From Dyella sp. A6 (lineage in GTDB: Bacteria > Pseudomonadota > Gammaproteobacteria > Xanthomonadales > Rhodanobacteraceae): DNA of 64,000 bases. Under the pieces are notes generated by a model. That model had not been told where the DNA came from, did no database searches, and was given only the letters and a program-made list of their open reading frames with translations. The stretch lies in the NCBI RefSeq assembly GCF_036320485.1, contig NZ_CP132911.1, positions 1,178,001 to 1,242,000 of the forward strand, given 5' to 3'. Position numbers and translations under genes: made by a program. This document shows positions 35,447 to 45,005 of the stretch, one piece after another. Every line of letters starts with the position of its first letter. The first letter of the stretch is position 1.

Positions 35447-38400
35447 ATGAGATTCGGCAAGAACATTCCGCTGCGGCGTACCGGGCTGGCCTCGGCACTC
35501 GGTCTGTTGCTGGCATCGACCGCGGCCTATGGCCAGTCGACCACTAGCAGCATCTACGGTCATGTCCCTGTGCAGTCCGGCGAAAGTGTCGTGGTCAGCA
35601 ACCGTGCCGGCCTGTCGCGCAGCATCCGTGTCGACAGCCAGGGCAAGTACAGCGCGTCGCAGCTTCCGGTCGGCACGTATTCGGTGAGCCTGATGCGTGA
35701 CGGCAAGGTGGTGCAGCATCGCGACAATGTGCTGCTGCGTGTCGGCGTCGGTGTCGATGTCTCTTTCAGCGAGCAGGCGCCCGCGGCGAGTGCCGCGAAC
35801 GCGACGCAGCTGTCGGGCGTGACGGTGACCGCCAACTCGCTGCCGCCGATCGACGTCAGCTCGGTGGACTCGCGTACGGTCATCACCGCCGACCAGTTGG
35901 CGAAGCTGCCATTGGGGCACACCGCGGAGGCGGCGGCTCTGCTGGCGCCGGCGGCCGCAGCAGGTGCCGGTGGCGCAGCCAGTACCACGGGAGAGCCGCT
36001 GGTCAGCTTCGGCGGTTCGTCGGCTACCGAGAACGCGTATTACATCAACGGCTTCAACACCACGGACCCCAACCTTTCGCAGGGCGGCATCACCTTGCCG
36101 TACGGGTCCATCGACCAGGAAGAGGTCTACACCGGCGGCTACAGCGCGCAGTACGGACGCAGCGACGGTGGCGTGCTCAACATGATCGGCAAGAGCGGCA
36201 CCAACGAATGGCACTTCGGTGGGCAGCTGCTGTACGAGCCGTCGGCGCTGCGCTCCAACCAGCGCGATACCTATTATGCGAACGGCCTGCCGCCGACGCC
36301 GGTAGCCGGTCGGCTGTACGACCCCAACAGCAAGAACAACCACTGGACGTCGGTGTACGACGCCTATGTCGGCGGACCGCTGATCAAGAACCGGCTGTTC
36401 TTCTTCGCCTCGGCAGAGATGACGCGGGAGCAGGGCAACACGGTGGGCAGCGTGAACTCCGGCACCGACACCCACTACAAGAACACGGTTCCCAAGTGGT
36501 ACGCCAAGGTCAACTGGAACATCACCAACAACAACCTGCTTGAGCTGACGGGTGCATCCGAGAAGTTGGAGACCAGCGGTTCGATCTACAACTACGACTA
36601 CAACAACCTTGGCGACGGCAGCTTCAAGGCGCTGGCGAACAACACCAAGCACGGCGGCGACATGTGGTCGGCCAAGTTCACCAGCTACATCACCGACAAG
36701 CTGACGCTGACGGCGATGTACGGCAGCATGAAGACGCGCAGCTACAGCGAGCCGGGCAATTACGATCCCAACCTGACCTACATCACCGGCTATGTCTCGC
36801 AGAATCCCGCGCTGAACGGCGGCACGCCGATCACCAACAACCAGACCGTCAGCGAGATCACCAACCCGGGCATGAACTTCGTGACGACCAATCTGCGGGT
36901 CGCACTGACGTACGTGATGGGCGATCACACGATCACGGCGGGTATCGACAACCTGAAAACGGCAGCGAGGGACCAGGACGAGCTGACCTCCGGTCCGGGC
37001 TACTACTGGTCGTACGGCTATACCGACCATCCGAACCAGCCGCTGGTCGCCGGCCTGGGCGTGGGCGCGCTGGACAACTACGCCAACGGCTCGAGCGGCT
37101 ATTACGTCAGCAAGAATATCTTCAATCAGGGCGGCAACCTGTTCTCGAGCGAGCGGGCCGAGTACATCGAGGACCAGTGGCAGTTCAACGACCGGCTGCT
37201 GCTCTCGCTGGGTCTGCGCAACGACGGCTTCACCAACACCAATGCCAGCGCAAAGGCCTATATGCGGCAGACGAAGCCGCAGTGGGCACCCCGTCTGGGC
37301 TTCAGCTGGGATGTGTTCGGCGACAGTACGTTCAAGGTCTACGGCAACGTCGGGCGCTACTATCTGGGCTCGCCGATTGCCCCGGGCGACCCTGCCAACG
37401 GCTATGTCTCGACCCAGCAGTACTTCACCTACAGCGGTATCGCCGCGGACGGTACGCCGACCGGCCTGACCCAGGTTTCCGCACCGGTGTCGGCCGACGG
37501 TGCCTACGGCCAGACGCCCGATCCACGCACCATGACGGCGCGCAGCCTCAAGGCGATGGACCAGGACGAGTTCATCCTCGGCTTCACCAAGTCGGCTGGC
37601 AAGCACTGGATCTACGGCGCCAAGATCACCCGTCGCATCCTGCGCCACGTGATCGACGACTACTGCGACGCGCAGGCGGTAGTGAACAAGGCGGCATCGG
37701 AAGGCATCACCGACGTCAACAATGCCACCTGCTATTACATCAATCCGGGGCAGGCCAATACCTTTGCCGTGCAGGACCCGAGTGGCGCGTTCCACAACGT
37801 GACGCTGAGCAATGCCGACATGGGCTTCCCGCATGCGAAGCGCAAGTACTACGGGCTGGAAACCTTCATCGAGCATCCGTTCGACGGACGCTGGTACGGC
37901 AAGATCGACTATGTGTTCTCGCGCAGCTACGGCAACAGCGAAGGCCAGGGCCAGTCCAACATCCGCGCGATCGGCGGTACCCAGAACGTCGACTGGGATT
38001 TCCCGGCGATCATGGTCAATTCGAACGGGCCGCAGGGCAACGACCACACGAATCAGATCAAGGCCTACGGCTACTACCAGCTCTCACCGGCATGGCTGGT
38101 CTCGGCCAACCTGAGCCTGATTTCGGGCGGGCCGAAATACTGCCTTGGCCTGTACGGTGCCAATCCGCTGAACACCGCCACCAACGATCCGGTCGGTTAT
38201 GGCTCGCTCTATCACTGGTGCAACGGCATGCCGTCTCCGCCGGGGGCGACCGGCCGCCTGCCGTGGACCAAGCAGCTCGACGTGGGCGTTCATTACCGCC
38301 CGGCGTTCGCCGAGCGCAAGCTGGCCTTCAGTCTGGATGTGTTCAACGTGTTCAACGGCCAGTCCGCGCTGAATCTGTCGCCCGAGCTGTACTCAAACAG

Positions 38401-38488
38401 CACGGGCACGATGAACCCGCTGTACGGCACGCCGATGGTGCTGCAGCAGCCGCGTTACGTGAGGTTCGGCGTCACGTACGACTACTGA
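35447..38488 (+). CDS. Oar-like TonB-dependent receptor
   Basis: A 1,013-residue outer-membrane receptor. The signal peptide ends in STAAYG before QSTTSS. A carboxypeptidase-regulatory-like beta domain follows (VVVSNRAGLSRSIRVDSQGK), then a plug domain (SGVTVTANSLPPIDVSSVDS; ENAYYINGFNTTDPNLSQGG). A long 22-strand-type barrel ends in the aromatic-terminated FGVTYDY. ATG 35447 follows AGAGGGGAG; the frame is open to GTG 35420. Oar-like receptors of this kind are common in Xanthomonadales and import oligosaccharides or peptides. Between the sugar kinases and exported glycosidases it most likely takes up the glycan fragments. The substrate is inferred from context only. Confidence 0.9.
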   Translation: MRFGKNIPLRRTGLASALGLLLASTAAYGQSTTSSIYGHVPVQSGESVVVSNRAGLSRSIRVDSQGKYSASQLPVGTYSVSLMRDGKVVQHRDNVLLRVGVGVDVSFSEQAPAASAANATQLSGVTVTANSLPPIDVSSVDSRTVITADQLAKLPLGHTAEAAALLAPAAAAGAGGAASTTGEPLVSFGGSSATENAYYINGFNTTDPNLSQGGITLPYGSIDQEEVYTGGYSAQYGRSDGGVLNMIGKSGTNEWHFGGQLLYEPSALRSNQRDTYYANGLPPTPVAGRLYDPNSKNNHWTSVYDAYVGGPLIKNRLFFFASAEMTREQGNTVGSVNSGTDTHYKNTVPKWYAKVNWNITNNNLLELTGASEKLETSGSIYNYDYNNLGDGSFKALANNTKHGGDMWSAKFTSYITDKLTLTAMYGSMKTRSYSEPGNYDPNLTYITGYVSQNPALNGGTPITNNQTVSEITNPGMNFVTTNLRVALTYVMGDHTITAGIDNLKTAARDQDELTSGPGYYWSYGYTDHPNQPLVAGLGVGALDNYANGSSGYYVSKNIFNQGGNLFSSERAEYIEDQWQFNDRLLLSLGLRNDGFTNTNASAKAYMRQTKPQWAPRLGFSWDVFGDSTFKVYGNVGRYYLGSPIAPGDPANGYVSTQQYFTYSGIAADGTPTGLTQVSAPVSADGAYGQTPDPRTMTARSLKAMDQDEFILGFTKSAGKHWIYGAKITRRILRHVIDDYCDAQAVVNKAASEGITDVNNATCYYINPGQANTFAVQDPSGAFHNVTLSNADMGFPHAKRKYYGLETFIEHPFDGRWYGKIDYVFSRSYGNSEGQGQSNIRAIGGTQNVDWDFPAIMVNSNGPQGNDHTNQIKAYGYYQLSPAWLVSANLSLISGGPKYCLGLYGANPLNTATNDPVGYGSLYHWCNGMPSPPGATGRLPWTKQLDVGVHYRPAFAERKLAFSLDVFNVFNGQSALNLSPELYSNSTGTMNPLYGTPMVLQQPRYVRFGVTYDY

Positions 38489-38631
38489 GCACGGCAGGCG
38501 GCGATAGTCGCCGCCTGGTATCGCTATTGCCGCCCGGTCCGGCCGGGCGGCATATTCGAACGGGTCGACGCCGCCGCCATGCTGCGGCAACGTCGACACC
38601 ATGAAGTCACTGGTCACTACAAGAGGCCGTC

Positions 38632-40662
38632 ATGTCCGCCTGGCATTTTGATTTTCGTCTCCCGTCGTCTTCGGCCCGCATCGCTTCATGCCTGATCTTC
38701 GCATTGGCGGGGCTGGGGCTGGCGCATGCCGGGAGTTCCGCGCCGACCTTTGCCCGGACCGCGGGCGAACAGAGCTTCGGCAATGCGGCAGTCGCCGCGA
38801 CATGGAGCCTGAAGGGCGGCGTGCTTGCACACATGGCGGTGGAGGATCGCCTCAATCACCGCGCGTTCGACGTGTTGCAGCCGTTTGCGCTGGTGATGGC
38901 CGACAAGCAGGTGCTGACGACAGCCGACATGCACTTGCTGAGCGCGCCGAAGGTGGTGTCGCTGCCGGTCGACCACCAGGCTGCACGCTTGGCGGCACGC
39001 CTTCCCGGCAAAGCCGTGGAGGCCAGCTTTGGTGATGCCGGCGGCCGTTTCCGGGTGGACTGGAAGCTGGTCCAGCGGCAGGGTTCGGACTACCTGCGCG
39101 AAATCGTCACGTTCACTGCGCTGAAGCAGGACGAGCACCTGGCGAAGATCGAACTGCTGCAGACGCATGCGGACGATGCCGACGTGGACGGCACCACCAA
39201 GGGCTCGCCGGTGGTGGCTGGGGACGACTATTTCGGCTTCGAGCAGCCGCTGTCCGACAGTCAGGTCTGGGACAAGCGCATCACCCTGTGGATCGACCAG
39301 AGCCTGCCGCTGCGCAAAGGGCATTCGGTGACCTATTCGGCGGTGTTCGGCGCAACGCATCCGGGCCAGCTGCGGCGCGATTTCGCCACCTACATCGAGC
39401 GCGAGCGTGCCCATCCTTACCGGCCGTTCCTGCACTACAACTCGTGGTACGACATCGGCTATTTCACGCCGTACACCGAGCGCCAGGCGCTCAACCGCAT
39501 CAATACCTTCGGTCGCGAACTGGTGGTGAAGCGCGGCGTGAAGATGGATTCGTTTCTGTTCGACGACGGCTGGGATGACCTCAGCGGCAGCTGGAATTTC
39601 AGCAAGGCCTTCCCGCACGGCTTCGTGCCGCTGCGCAAGGCGGCTGCCAAGTACGGTGCCGCGCCCGGCATCTGGTTGTCGCCCTGGGGTGGCTATGGCA
39701 AGCCGCATGATGAGCGCATCGCCAACGGGCGCAAGCTGGGCTACGAGATCATCAAGGATGGTTTCGCGCTGTCCGGTCCCAAGTACTACAAGCGCTTCCA
39801 CCAGGTGGTGATGAACCTGCTCAACAAGGACGGCATCAACCAGTTCAAGTTCGACGGTACCGGCAATGTCGACAGCGTGTTTCCCGGTAGTCTGTTCAAC
39901 AGCGATTTCGCGGCGGCGATCCAGTTGATCGAGGACATCCGCAAGGATAAGCCAAACACCTTCATCAACCTCACCACCGGTACCTGGGCCTCGCCGTTCT
40001 GGCTGCGCTACGCCGACTCGATCTGGCGCGGCGGCGAGGACGACTGGCATGCCGGCGTGGGCACCCGGCGCGAGCAGTGGATCACCTACCGCGACCAGCA
40101 GACCTACGAGAACATCGTGGTGCCCGGGCCGCTGTTTCCGATCAATTCGCTGATGCTCCACGGCATCATCTACGCGCAGAAGAACCCGCGTCTGAATACC
40201 GACCCGGGGCATGACTTCGCCAACGAAGTGCACTCGTACTTCGCCACCGGCACGCAGCTGCAGGAGATGTACATCACCCCGTCGCTGCTCACCACGCAGA
40301 ACTGGAACACCCTGGCGCAGGCCGCGAAGTGGTCGCGCGCCAACGCGGACGTGCTGGTCGACTCACACTGGATCGGTGGCGATCCGGGTCGGCTGGATGT
40401 GTACGGCTGGGCCGCGTGGTCGCCGAAGAAGGCCATCATCACCTGGCGCAACCCGGACTCGAAGCCGCAGCTCGCGATGGTCGACCTGCAGCGCCAGCTC
40501 GAGTTGCCGCCGGGCGCCGCACGCCGCTTCAGCGTGCGTGATGTCTGGAAGAGCGGTGGCAGGAATGTGCCGAAGCAGCTCGACGCCGACCATCCGGGCA
40601 CCATCCGCCTGGCGCCGTTCGAAGTGCTGACGCTGGAGCTGACTCCGCTGGCGAAACCGTAA
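38632..40662 (+). CDS. Exported GH36-like (clan GH-D) alpha-galactosidase/alpha-N-acetylgalactosaminidase
   Basis: A 676-residue protein with a signal peptide (FALAGLGLAHA then GSSAP). An N-terminal beta-rich domain of ~250 residues precedes a TIM barrel. Clan GH-D features are visible: FLFDDGWDD (Asp 311 region), QFKFDGTGNVD with Asp 408 as the likely nucleophile, and LRYADSIWRGGEDD with Asp 462 as the likely acid/base. A beta-sandwich closes the protein. Related genes are often annotated as enterotoxin-like in glycan-degrading bacteria. Next to the galactosamine genes, release of alpha-linked GalNAc or galactose is a reasonable guess. It starts at ATG 38632 after AAGAGG and is followed by two more glycosidases on the same strand. 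Confidence 0.78.
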   Translation: MSAWHFDFRLPSSSARIASCLIFALAGLGLAHAGSSAPTFARTAGEQSFGNAAVAATWSLKGGVLAHMAVEDRLNHRAFDVLQPFALVMADKQVLTTADMHLLSAPKVVSLPVDHQAARLAARLPGKAVEASFGDAGGRFRVDWKLVQRQGSDYLREIVTFTALKQDEHLAKIELLQTHADDADVDGTTKGSPVVAGDDYFGFEQPLSDSQVWDKRITLWIDQSLPLRKGHSVTYSAVFGATHPGQLRRDFATYIERERAHPYRPFLHYNSWYDIGYFTPYTERQALNRINTFGRELVVKRGVKMDSFLFDDGWDDLSGSWNFSKAFPHGFVPLRKAAAKYGAAPGIWLSPWGGYGKPHDERIANGRKLGYEIIKDGFALSGPKYYKRFHQVVMNLLNKDGINQFKFDGTGNVDSVFPGSLFNSDFAAAIQLIEDIRKDKPNTFINLTTGTWASPFWLRYADSIWRGGEDDWHAGVGTRREQWITYRDQQTYENIVVPGPLFPINSLMLHGIIYAQKNPRLNTDPGHDFANEVHSYFATGTQLQEMYITPSLLTTQNWNTLAQAAKWSRANADVLVDSHWIGGDPGRLDVYGWAAWSPKKAIITWRNPDSKPQLAMVDLQRQLELPPGAARRFSVRDVWKSGGRNVPKQLDADHPGTIRLAPFEVLTLELTPLAKP

Positions 40663-40713
40663 GTCGCAGCGAACGCCGACACCGCGCCGACACACCCGAC
40701 GAGGAACCGTGAC

Positions 40714-42198
40714 ATGACCGACGCATCACGCCGCAACTTCCTCAAGGCTGCCGCCTGGTTACCGCTGGTGGCACCGCTGATGCGCAACGGCTCAGCGGTG
40801 CCGGGCGCGGGCGGTGCGGTGACACGGGCAACGTTGCGACTGGGGTCCGGGCCGGTCGGCCGTCGTGCCGACGGCGCGCTGGCCAGCCTCAGCTACGAGA
40901 CCCTGCAGTTGTCCGATCCGGCCTTCTTCTCGGCCGACAACCGGCCACTGGTCGAGCTGTTCCGGCAGCTCAACCCGCAGGGCGTGCTGCGCATTGGCGG
41001 CAACACCAGCGACTCGACGGTATGGAGCGGTTACCGTGGGCATCTGCCCGAACCGCGTCCACGCAAGTACGGTCCGAAAACCAACCCGACCTACGTGCTG
41101 CATCCCGAATCGCTGCACCGCCTGGGCGGCTTCCTCGATGCGACCGGCTGGAAGCTGGTGTTCGGCGTCAACCTGCGCATCGGCGTGCCGGCGATGGCGG
41201 TGGAGCTGGGGCGCGCGGTACGCGAGGCTGTGGGTAGTCACCTGCTGGCCATCCAGATCGGCAACGAGGCCAACGATTACGAGCCGGATGACGCGGCTTT
41301 CCGCGCCGCGTGGCTGCCGTACGCGCATGCGCTGAGCCAGGCCGGCCTGCCGCTGGGAGGCCCCGACACGGGAGCGAACACCGACTGGGTGATCGACTAT
41401 GCCAGGCGCTATGCCCGCGACAACGTGCTGGTGAGCCGCCACTATTACCGCGACGCGGCTTCGAGAGGTTCGATCCCCGACATGCTGTCGGGCGATCCCG
41501 GTTTCTACGCGCAAGTCGAGCGGATCATGCAGGTGGCCGATGCGGTGCGGCGACCGTTCTATCTCACCGAGGCGAACTCCTACTATTCGGGTGGCCGCGA
41601 TGGCGTCAGCAATGTCTTCGCGGCGGCATTGTGGGGCGCGGACTTCATGCTGGCGCTGGCACAGCGCGGCGTATCCGGTATCTGCTTTCATGGCGGCACC
41701 CTGCATTCGGTGGAGACTTCGCTGAACCGGGCAACGCCGGCGCATGCTCCCGAAGCGACGGACCTGACCTTGCGGCGGATGGCGGTTACCTCGCGCTATG
41801 CGCCGATCGCGGGCGACCTGGTAACGGGCTTCCAGCCGCAGCCGCTGTTCTATGGCATGCAGCTGGCCCAACGTTTCGCCGGTGCCCGTTTCCTGCCGCT
41901 TCAGCTGGACAGCGGCGGTGCCAACCTCCGTGCTTACGCGGCACAGCGGGGCGATGCGTACATGGTCGCGCTGATCAACAAAGACATGCATCGCGACGCG
42001 GACGTCGCGATCCGCGGCATGCCCGGTTACCGGCTGCAGCGCATCACGCGCCTGACGGCTCCGGCGCTGACCAATCGCGAGCAGATCGTGCTCGACGATC
42101 ATGGTCATCAGGCGGTCGCCGGCATGGGCGACCATCCGGATGTGAACGTGAAGCACGGCAGTGCGGCGGTGTTGTATCTGGAACGCATGCGGGCATAG
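40714..42198 (+). CDS. Exported GH79-like glycosidase (beta-glucuronidase/heparanase type)
   Basis: A 494-residue protein with a twin-arginine-type leader (SRRNFLKAAAWLPLVAPLM). The TIM-barrel part shows GVLRIGGNTSDSTVW and AIQIGNEANDYEPDD, with Glu 185 as the likely acid/base. RPFYLTEANSYYSGG carries Glu 286 as the likely nucleophile, and GISGICFHGG-like residues lie nearby. A beta-sandwich C-terminal domain follows. These features fit clan GH-A family 79, whose members cleave uronic-acid or related linkages. ATG 40714 follows GAGGAACCGTGAC. It sits 51 bases after the GH36-like gene and 48 before the GH35 gene, so all three are probably co-transcribed. Confidence 0.8.
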   Translation: MTDASRRNFLKAAAWLPLVAPLMRNGSAVPGAGGAVTRATLRLGSGPVGRRADGALASLSYETLQLSDPAFFSADNRPLVELFRQLNPQGVLRIGGNTSDSTVWSGYRGHLPEPRPRKYGPKTNPTYVLHPESLHRLGGFLDATGWKLVFGVNLRIGVPAMAVELGRAVREAVGSHLLAIQIGNEANDYEPDDAAFRAAWLPYAHALSQAGLPLGGPDTGANTDWVIDYARRYARDNVLVSRHYYRDAASRGSIPDMLSGDPGFYAQVERIMQVADAVRRPFYLTEANSYYSGGRDGVSNVFAAALWGADFMLALAQRGVSGICFHGGTLHSVETSLNRATPAHAPEATDLTLRRMAVTSRYAPIAGDLVTGFQPQPLFYGMQLAQRFAGARFLPLQLDSGGANLRAYAAQRGDAYMVALINKDMHRDADVAIRGMPGYRLQRITRLTAPALTNREQIVLDDHGHQAVAGMGDHPDVNVKHGSAAVLYLERMRA

Positions 42199-42246
42199 CC
42201 CTGGCCGACGACGAACTGCGGCCCACGTGTCACGGGAGACAGGCCC

Positions 42247-44100
42247 TTGCAACGACGAACCTTCCTGCAACTGAGTGTTCTTGCGCCGCTTGCGCTGGGC
42301 ACGGCGAAGCGGGCCCATGCGGCGGAGACGCCGGCATACAGTCGAGCCCTGCCGGACGGGCGTGCGCATCGCTTCGAACTGGCCGGCCGGCAATTCCTAC
42401 TCGACGGCAAGCCATTCTGGATCCGCAGCGGCGAGATGCACCCGATCCGCATTCCCGCCGAATACTGGCGGCACCGCATCCGTATGGCCAGGGCGATGGG
42501 GCTCAACACCATATCGCTGTACCTGATGTGGAACGCGCTGGAGCGGGAACCGGGCGAGTTCGATTTCGAGAGCGGCAACCGTGACTTCGTGCGCTTCATA
42601 CGGTTATGCCAGGACGAGGGCATGTGGGTGTACCTGCGCCCGGGTCCCTACATCTGTGGCGAGTGGGATTACGGCGGCCTGCCGCCTTATCTGCTGCGCA
42701 CGCCCGGCATCCGCGTGCGCGACCGTCGCGATCCGCACTACATGGCTGCGGTGCATCGCTACATGGACGCATTGGCGCCGCGCATCGCACCGTTGATGGC
42801 CAGCCGGGGCGGGCCGGTGCTGATGGTGCAGGTGGAAAACGAATACGCTTCGTTCGGCCACGACCTGGGGTATCTCGAACGGCTGCGTTCGATGTGGCGC
42901 GAGCGAGGCGTGGAGGGTCCGTTCTCGATTTCCGATGGCCTGGGGCAGATCCGCAAGCAGCACACGTATCTGTCCGGCGCTGCGCTCGGCCTGGATGGCG
43001 ACACCGATTTCGCCGGCGGCCAGGCGATCGCCGGCGAGATGCCGGTGTGGATGGGCGAAGGCTATCCCGGCTGGCTGACGCACTGGGGCGACAAGAGTTT
43101 CGCCGGCAACGACTTCATTGCCACCTTGCGCCAGCTGCTTGCCGAGCGGCGCTCGTTCAACCTGTACGTGGTACATGGCGGTACCAATTTCGGCTTCGGC
43201 GCGGGTGCCAACGCCCATGGCGATTACTCGCACTTCGAGCCGGTGATCACCAGTTACGACTACGGCGCGCCGATCGACGAGCGCGGCGTGGCGACGCCCG
43301 CCTACCACCGCTTCCGTGCACTGCTGGCACCGCATGCGGACCACCGCTTGCCAGACGTGCCGCACGCGGCGCCGGCGATCCGTTTCGCTGCGGTTACCGC
43401 CGTGCCGCATGCCTCGCTGTGGGACAACCTGCCCGCACCGAAAGCGGTGACTCGACCGCAGCCGAACGAGCTGCTGTTCGCGCAGGATCACGGCATGGTG
43501 ATGTACCGCAAGCGGCTCGACGGTGGCGGCCATCTGTCCATTGATGGCGTGCGCGACTATGCCACCGTGTTCCACGACGGGCATTACCTGGATCGCATCT
43601 CGCGCGTGCGCAAGGCGGGCCTGCCGGGCGAGCGGCCGCTGGCCATGCCTGCGGAGGGTGGCACCCTCGACATCCTGGTCGACAGCTTCGGCCACATCGG
43701 CTACGGCCAGGCCATGGTCGACCGCAAGGGCATCGTCGGCAGCGTGCAGATTGATGGCCGTGAACTGCGCGACTGGCAGGCCTACAGCCTGTCGCTGGAG
43801 CCGCACTACATCGCGGCGCTGCAACCGCTGCGCGACCCGGTCCGGCGCCCCGGCGTGTTCTTCAGGGCCGAGCTGCTGCTGGACGAGCCCGGCGACAGCT
43901 ACCTGGACATGAGCGCGTGGGACAAGGGCTATCTGTGGGTCAACGGCCACCTGCTGGGGCGCTACTGGTCGATCGGCCCGCAGCAACGGCTGTACTGTCC
44001 GGCCAGCTGGTTCCGGCCTGGCCGCAACGAACTGCTGGTGTTTGACATGCATCGCACCGAGGGTGCGCCGATCCAGGGCGTGGAGCGCCTGCACGACTGA
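42247..44100 (+). CDS. Exported GH35 beta-galactosidase
   Basis: A 617-residue protein, TTG-started at 42247 after GGGAGACAGG, with a leader QRRTFLQLSVLAPLALG ending near AHAAE. The GH35 barrel is clear: IRSGEMHPIRIPAEYW, VYLRPGPYICGEWDYGGLP, VQVENEYASFGHD with Glu 199 as acid/base, and VWMGEGYPGWLTHWGDKS with Glu 271 as nucleophile. FVVHGGTNFGFGAGAN-type residues and C-terminal jelly-roll domains (YLWVNGHLLGRYWSIGPQQR) follow. It removes terminal beta-galactose from oligosaccharides. It is the last gene of the glycosidase operon; a weak 6-bp hairpin follows its stop. Confidence 0.93.
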   Translation: MQRRTFLQLSVLAPLALGTAKRAHAAETPAYSRALPDGRAHRFELAGRQFLLDGKPFWIRSGEMHPIRIPAEYWRHRIRMARAMGLNTISLYLMWNALEREPGEFDFESGNRDFVRFIRLCQDEGMWVYLRPGPYICGEWDYGGLPPYLLRTPGIRVRDRRDPHYMAAVHRYMDALAPRIAPLMASRGGPVLMVQVENEYASFGHDLGYLERLRSMWRERGVEGPFSISDGLGQIRKQHTYLSGAALGLDGDTDFAGGQAIAGEMPVWMGEGYPGWLTHWGDKSFAGNDFIATLRQLLAERRSFNLYVVHGGTNFGFGAGANAHGDYSHFEPVITSYDYGAPIDERGVATPAYHRFRALLAPHADHRLPDVPHAAPAIRFAAVTAVPHASLWDNLPAPKAVTRPQPNELLFAQDHGMVMYRKRLDGGGHLSIDGVRDYATVFHDGHYLDRISRVRKAGLPGERPLAMPAEGGTLDILVDSFGHIGYGQAMVDRKGIVGSVQIDGRELRDWQAYSLSLEPHYIAALQPLRDPVRRPGVFFRAELLLDEPGDSYLDMSAWDKGYLWVNGHLLGRYWSIGPQQRLYCPASWFRPGRNELLVFDMHRTEGAPIQGVERLHD

Positions 44101-44331
44101 GCGCTGGAACCGGTCCGTGAGGTGCTATCCCCGGACCAGTGCGTACACCGACCAGTTTGACCATCTGTACCGATCCATCGTGATCAGCCTGCCGATGCTT
44201 AGGAGGCAGTTGTCACAGGCAGAGATCGGCCATGAGCGGACAGCCAACGGCTAGGTTGAGTGACGCGTGTGGTGACGTTTGAGCATCACCCGTTATCCTT
44301 TGCGTCCGTCTCGAATTAAATGCGATGCGCG

Positions 44332-44712
44332 CTATGGGTGGATAATTGCATAGGTGCTGATCTCGCCGTCTTTGTCGCGCATGACAAGCTTTGAGTCTGA
44401 CGCACCAACTAATGCCTCTCCTTCTCCAGAGGCGTACCCAATCTTTAGACGATTCCCTTCAATTTTCCAAACGGTCAAAGGACTCGTACAGTAGTCATGA
44501 TCACAAATATCGAGTGCAAGATATTTTTTTGAAAACCGAAGATCTACGGAATGACCGGGCCTGTTGGGTGATAACAATGATAAGTGCATACCCGGTAAGT
44601 GAATGCTGCTCCAAGGCAAATCGTGAGCTGTTTGACTGACTTGTACGGAATGACAGCTAAGAAGAGCTGTTGCAATCACAGCCAATGCAAGGGTGCGGGA
44701 CGCATGGGGCAC
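44332..44712 (-). CDS. Small hypothetical lipoprotein
   Basis: A 126-residue protein with a lipoprotein leader: basic start, hydrophobic stretch LALAVIATALLSC, and the lipobox ending at Cys 20. The mature part is beta-rich with two further cysteines (DICDHDYC), ends DGEISTYAIIHP, and was not recognised. It is AT-richer than the glycosidase genes and lies alone on the minus strand. An attC-like site precedes it in its own direction, consistent with a former gene cassette. It should be anchored in the outer or inner membrane. Confidence 0.68.
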   Translation of the reverse strand: MPHASRTLALAVIATALLSCHSVQVSQTAHDLPWSSIHLPGMHLSLLSPNRPGHSVDLRFSKKYLALDICDHDYCTSPLTVWKIEGNRLKIGYASGEGEALVGASDSKLVMRDKDGEISTYAIIHP

Positions 44713-44726
44713 GGAAGCACCTAATC

Positions 44727-44815
44727 AGGAGTTAAGCGGCGCCCGTCAGCGGGTCCACTAGGACGAAGCGGGTCCACTAGGACGAAGCGGGTCCACTAGG
44801 ACGAGTGTTAGACAG
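44727..44815 (-). other. attC-like recombination site 3 (minus strand)
   Basis: Read on the minus strand, this begins GTCTAACACTCG, an exact RYYYAAC core, and ends GCCGCTTAACTCCTGATTAGG, similar to the CTTAACTC...GTTAGG arm of attC sites. The centre is occupied by three copies of a 19-base repeat. It separates the C-terminal fragment of an upstream gene from the lipoprotein gene, as in a cassette array. The 3' core is imperfect. Confidence 0.42.
44749..44804 (+). repeat. 19-bp tandem repeat, about three copies
   Basis: GCGGGTCCACTAGGACGAA is repeated head to tail at 44749-44767 and 44768-44786, with a third copy ending imperfectly at about 44804. Each unit contains a small palindrome-like core (GTCC-ACTA-GGAC), so it could form three small hairpins in a row. 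It lies within the attC-like site. Confidence 0.88.
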
Positions 44816-44820
44816 GGGGC

Positions 44821-44932
44821 TCATTTCTGCAACACCACTCGAGCATTCACCTTACCTGCCATAGCCGCTTCGACAGCTTCTTGCCACTCACTGACAAAAG
44901 CCAGGTCCATGGGGAGGGCATCGGCCAGGATC
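44821..44932 (-). pseudogene. C-terminal gene fragment cut by IS copy 2
   Basis: From the IS end the minus strand stays open for 36 codons, ending in TGA at 44821-44823. It reads ILADALPMDLAFVSEWQEAV, then EAAMAGKVNARVVLQK. The ending resembles the C-terminus of medium-chain zinc-type dehydrogenases, but it is too short to assign. The N-terminal part is not found on the other side of the IS within this window. Confidence 0.5.
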
Positions 44933-45005
44933 TGTCGACTCCCCGTAATCTTGATCCAGGCATAACTGGAGGTCTCCGGGCAAACTAGCCCCAAGGAGAC
45001 CGAAG

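Noticed and set aside
33884..38047. A 1,387-codon minus-strand open frame over the kinase and receptor genes
   Set aside because: It is antisense to three well-supported genes and has no domain pattern.
44101..44331. Rho-independent terminator after the GH35 gene
   Set aside because: The only hairpin (GGTCCG...CGGACC, 44111-44137) has a short stem, a long loop and no T run, so it was not listed as a feature.
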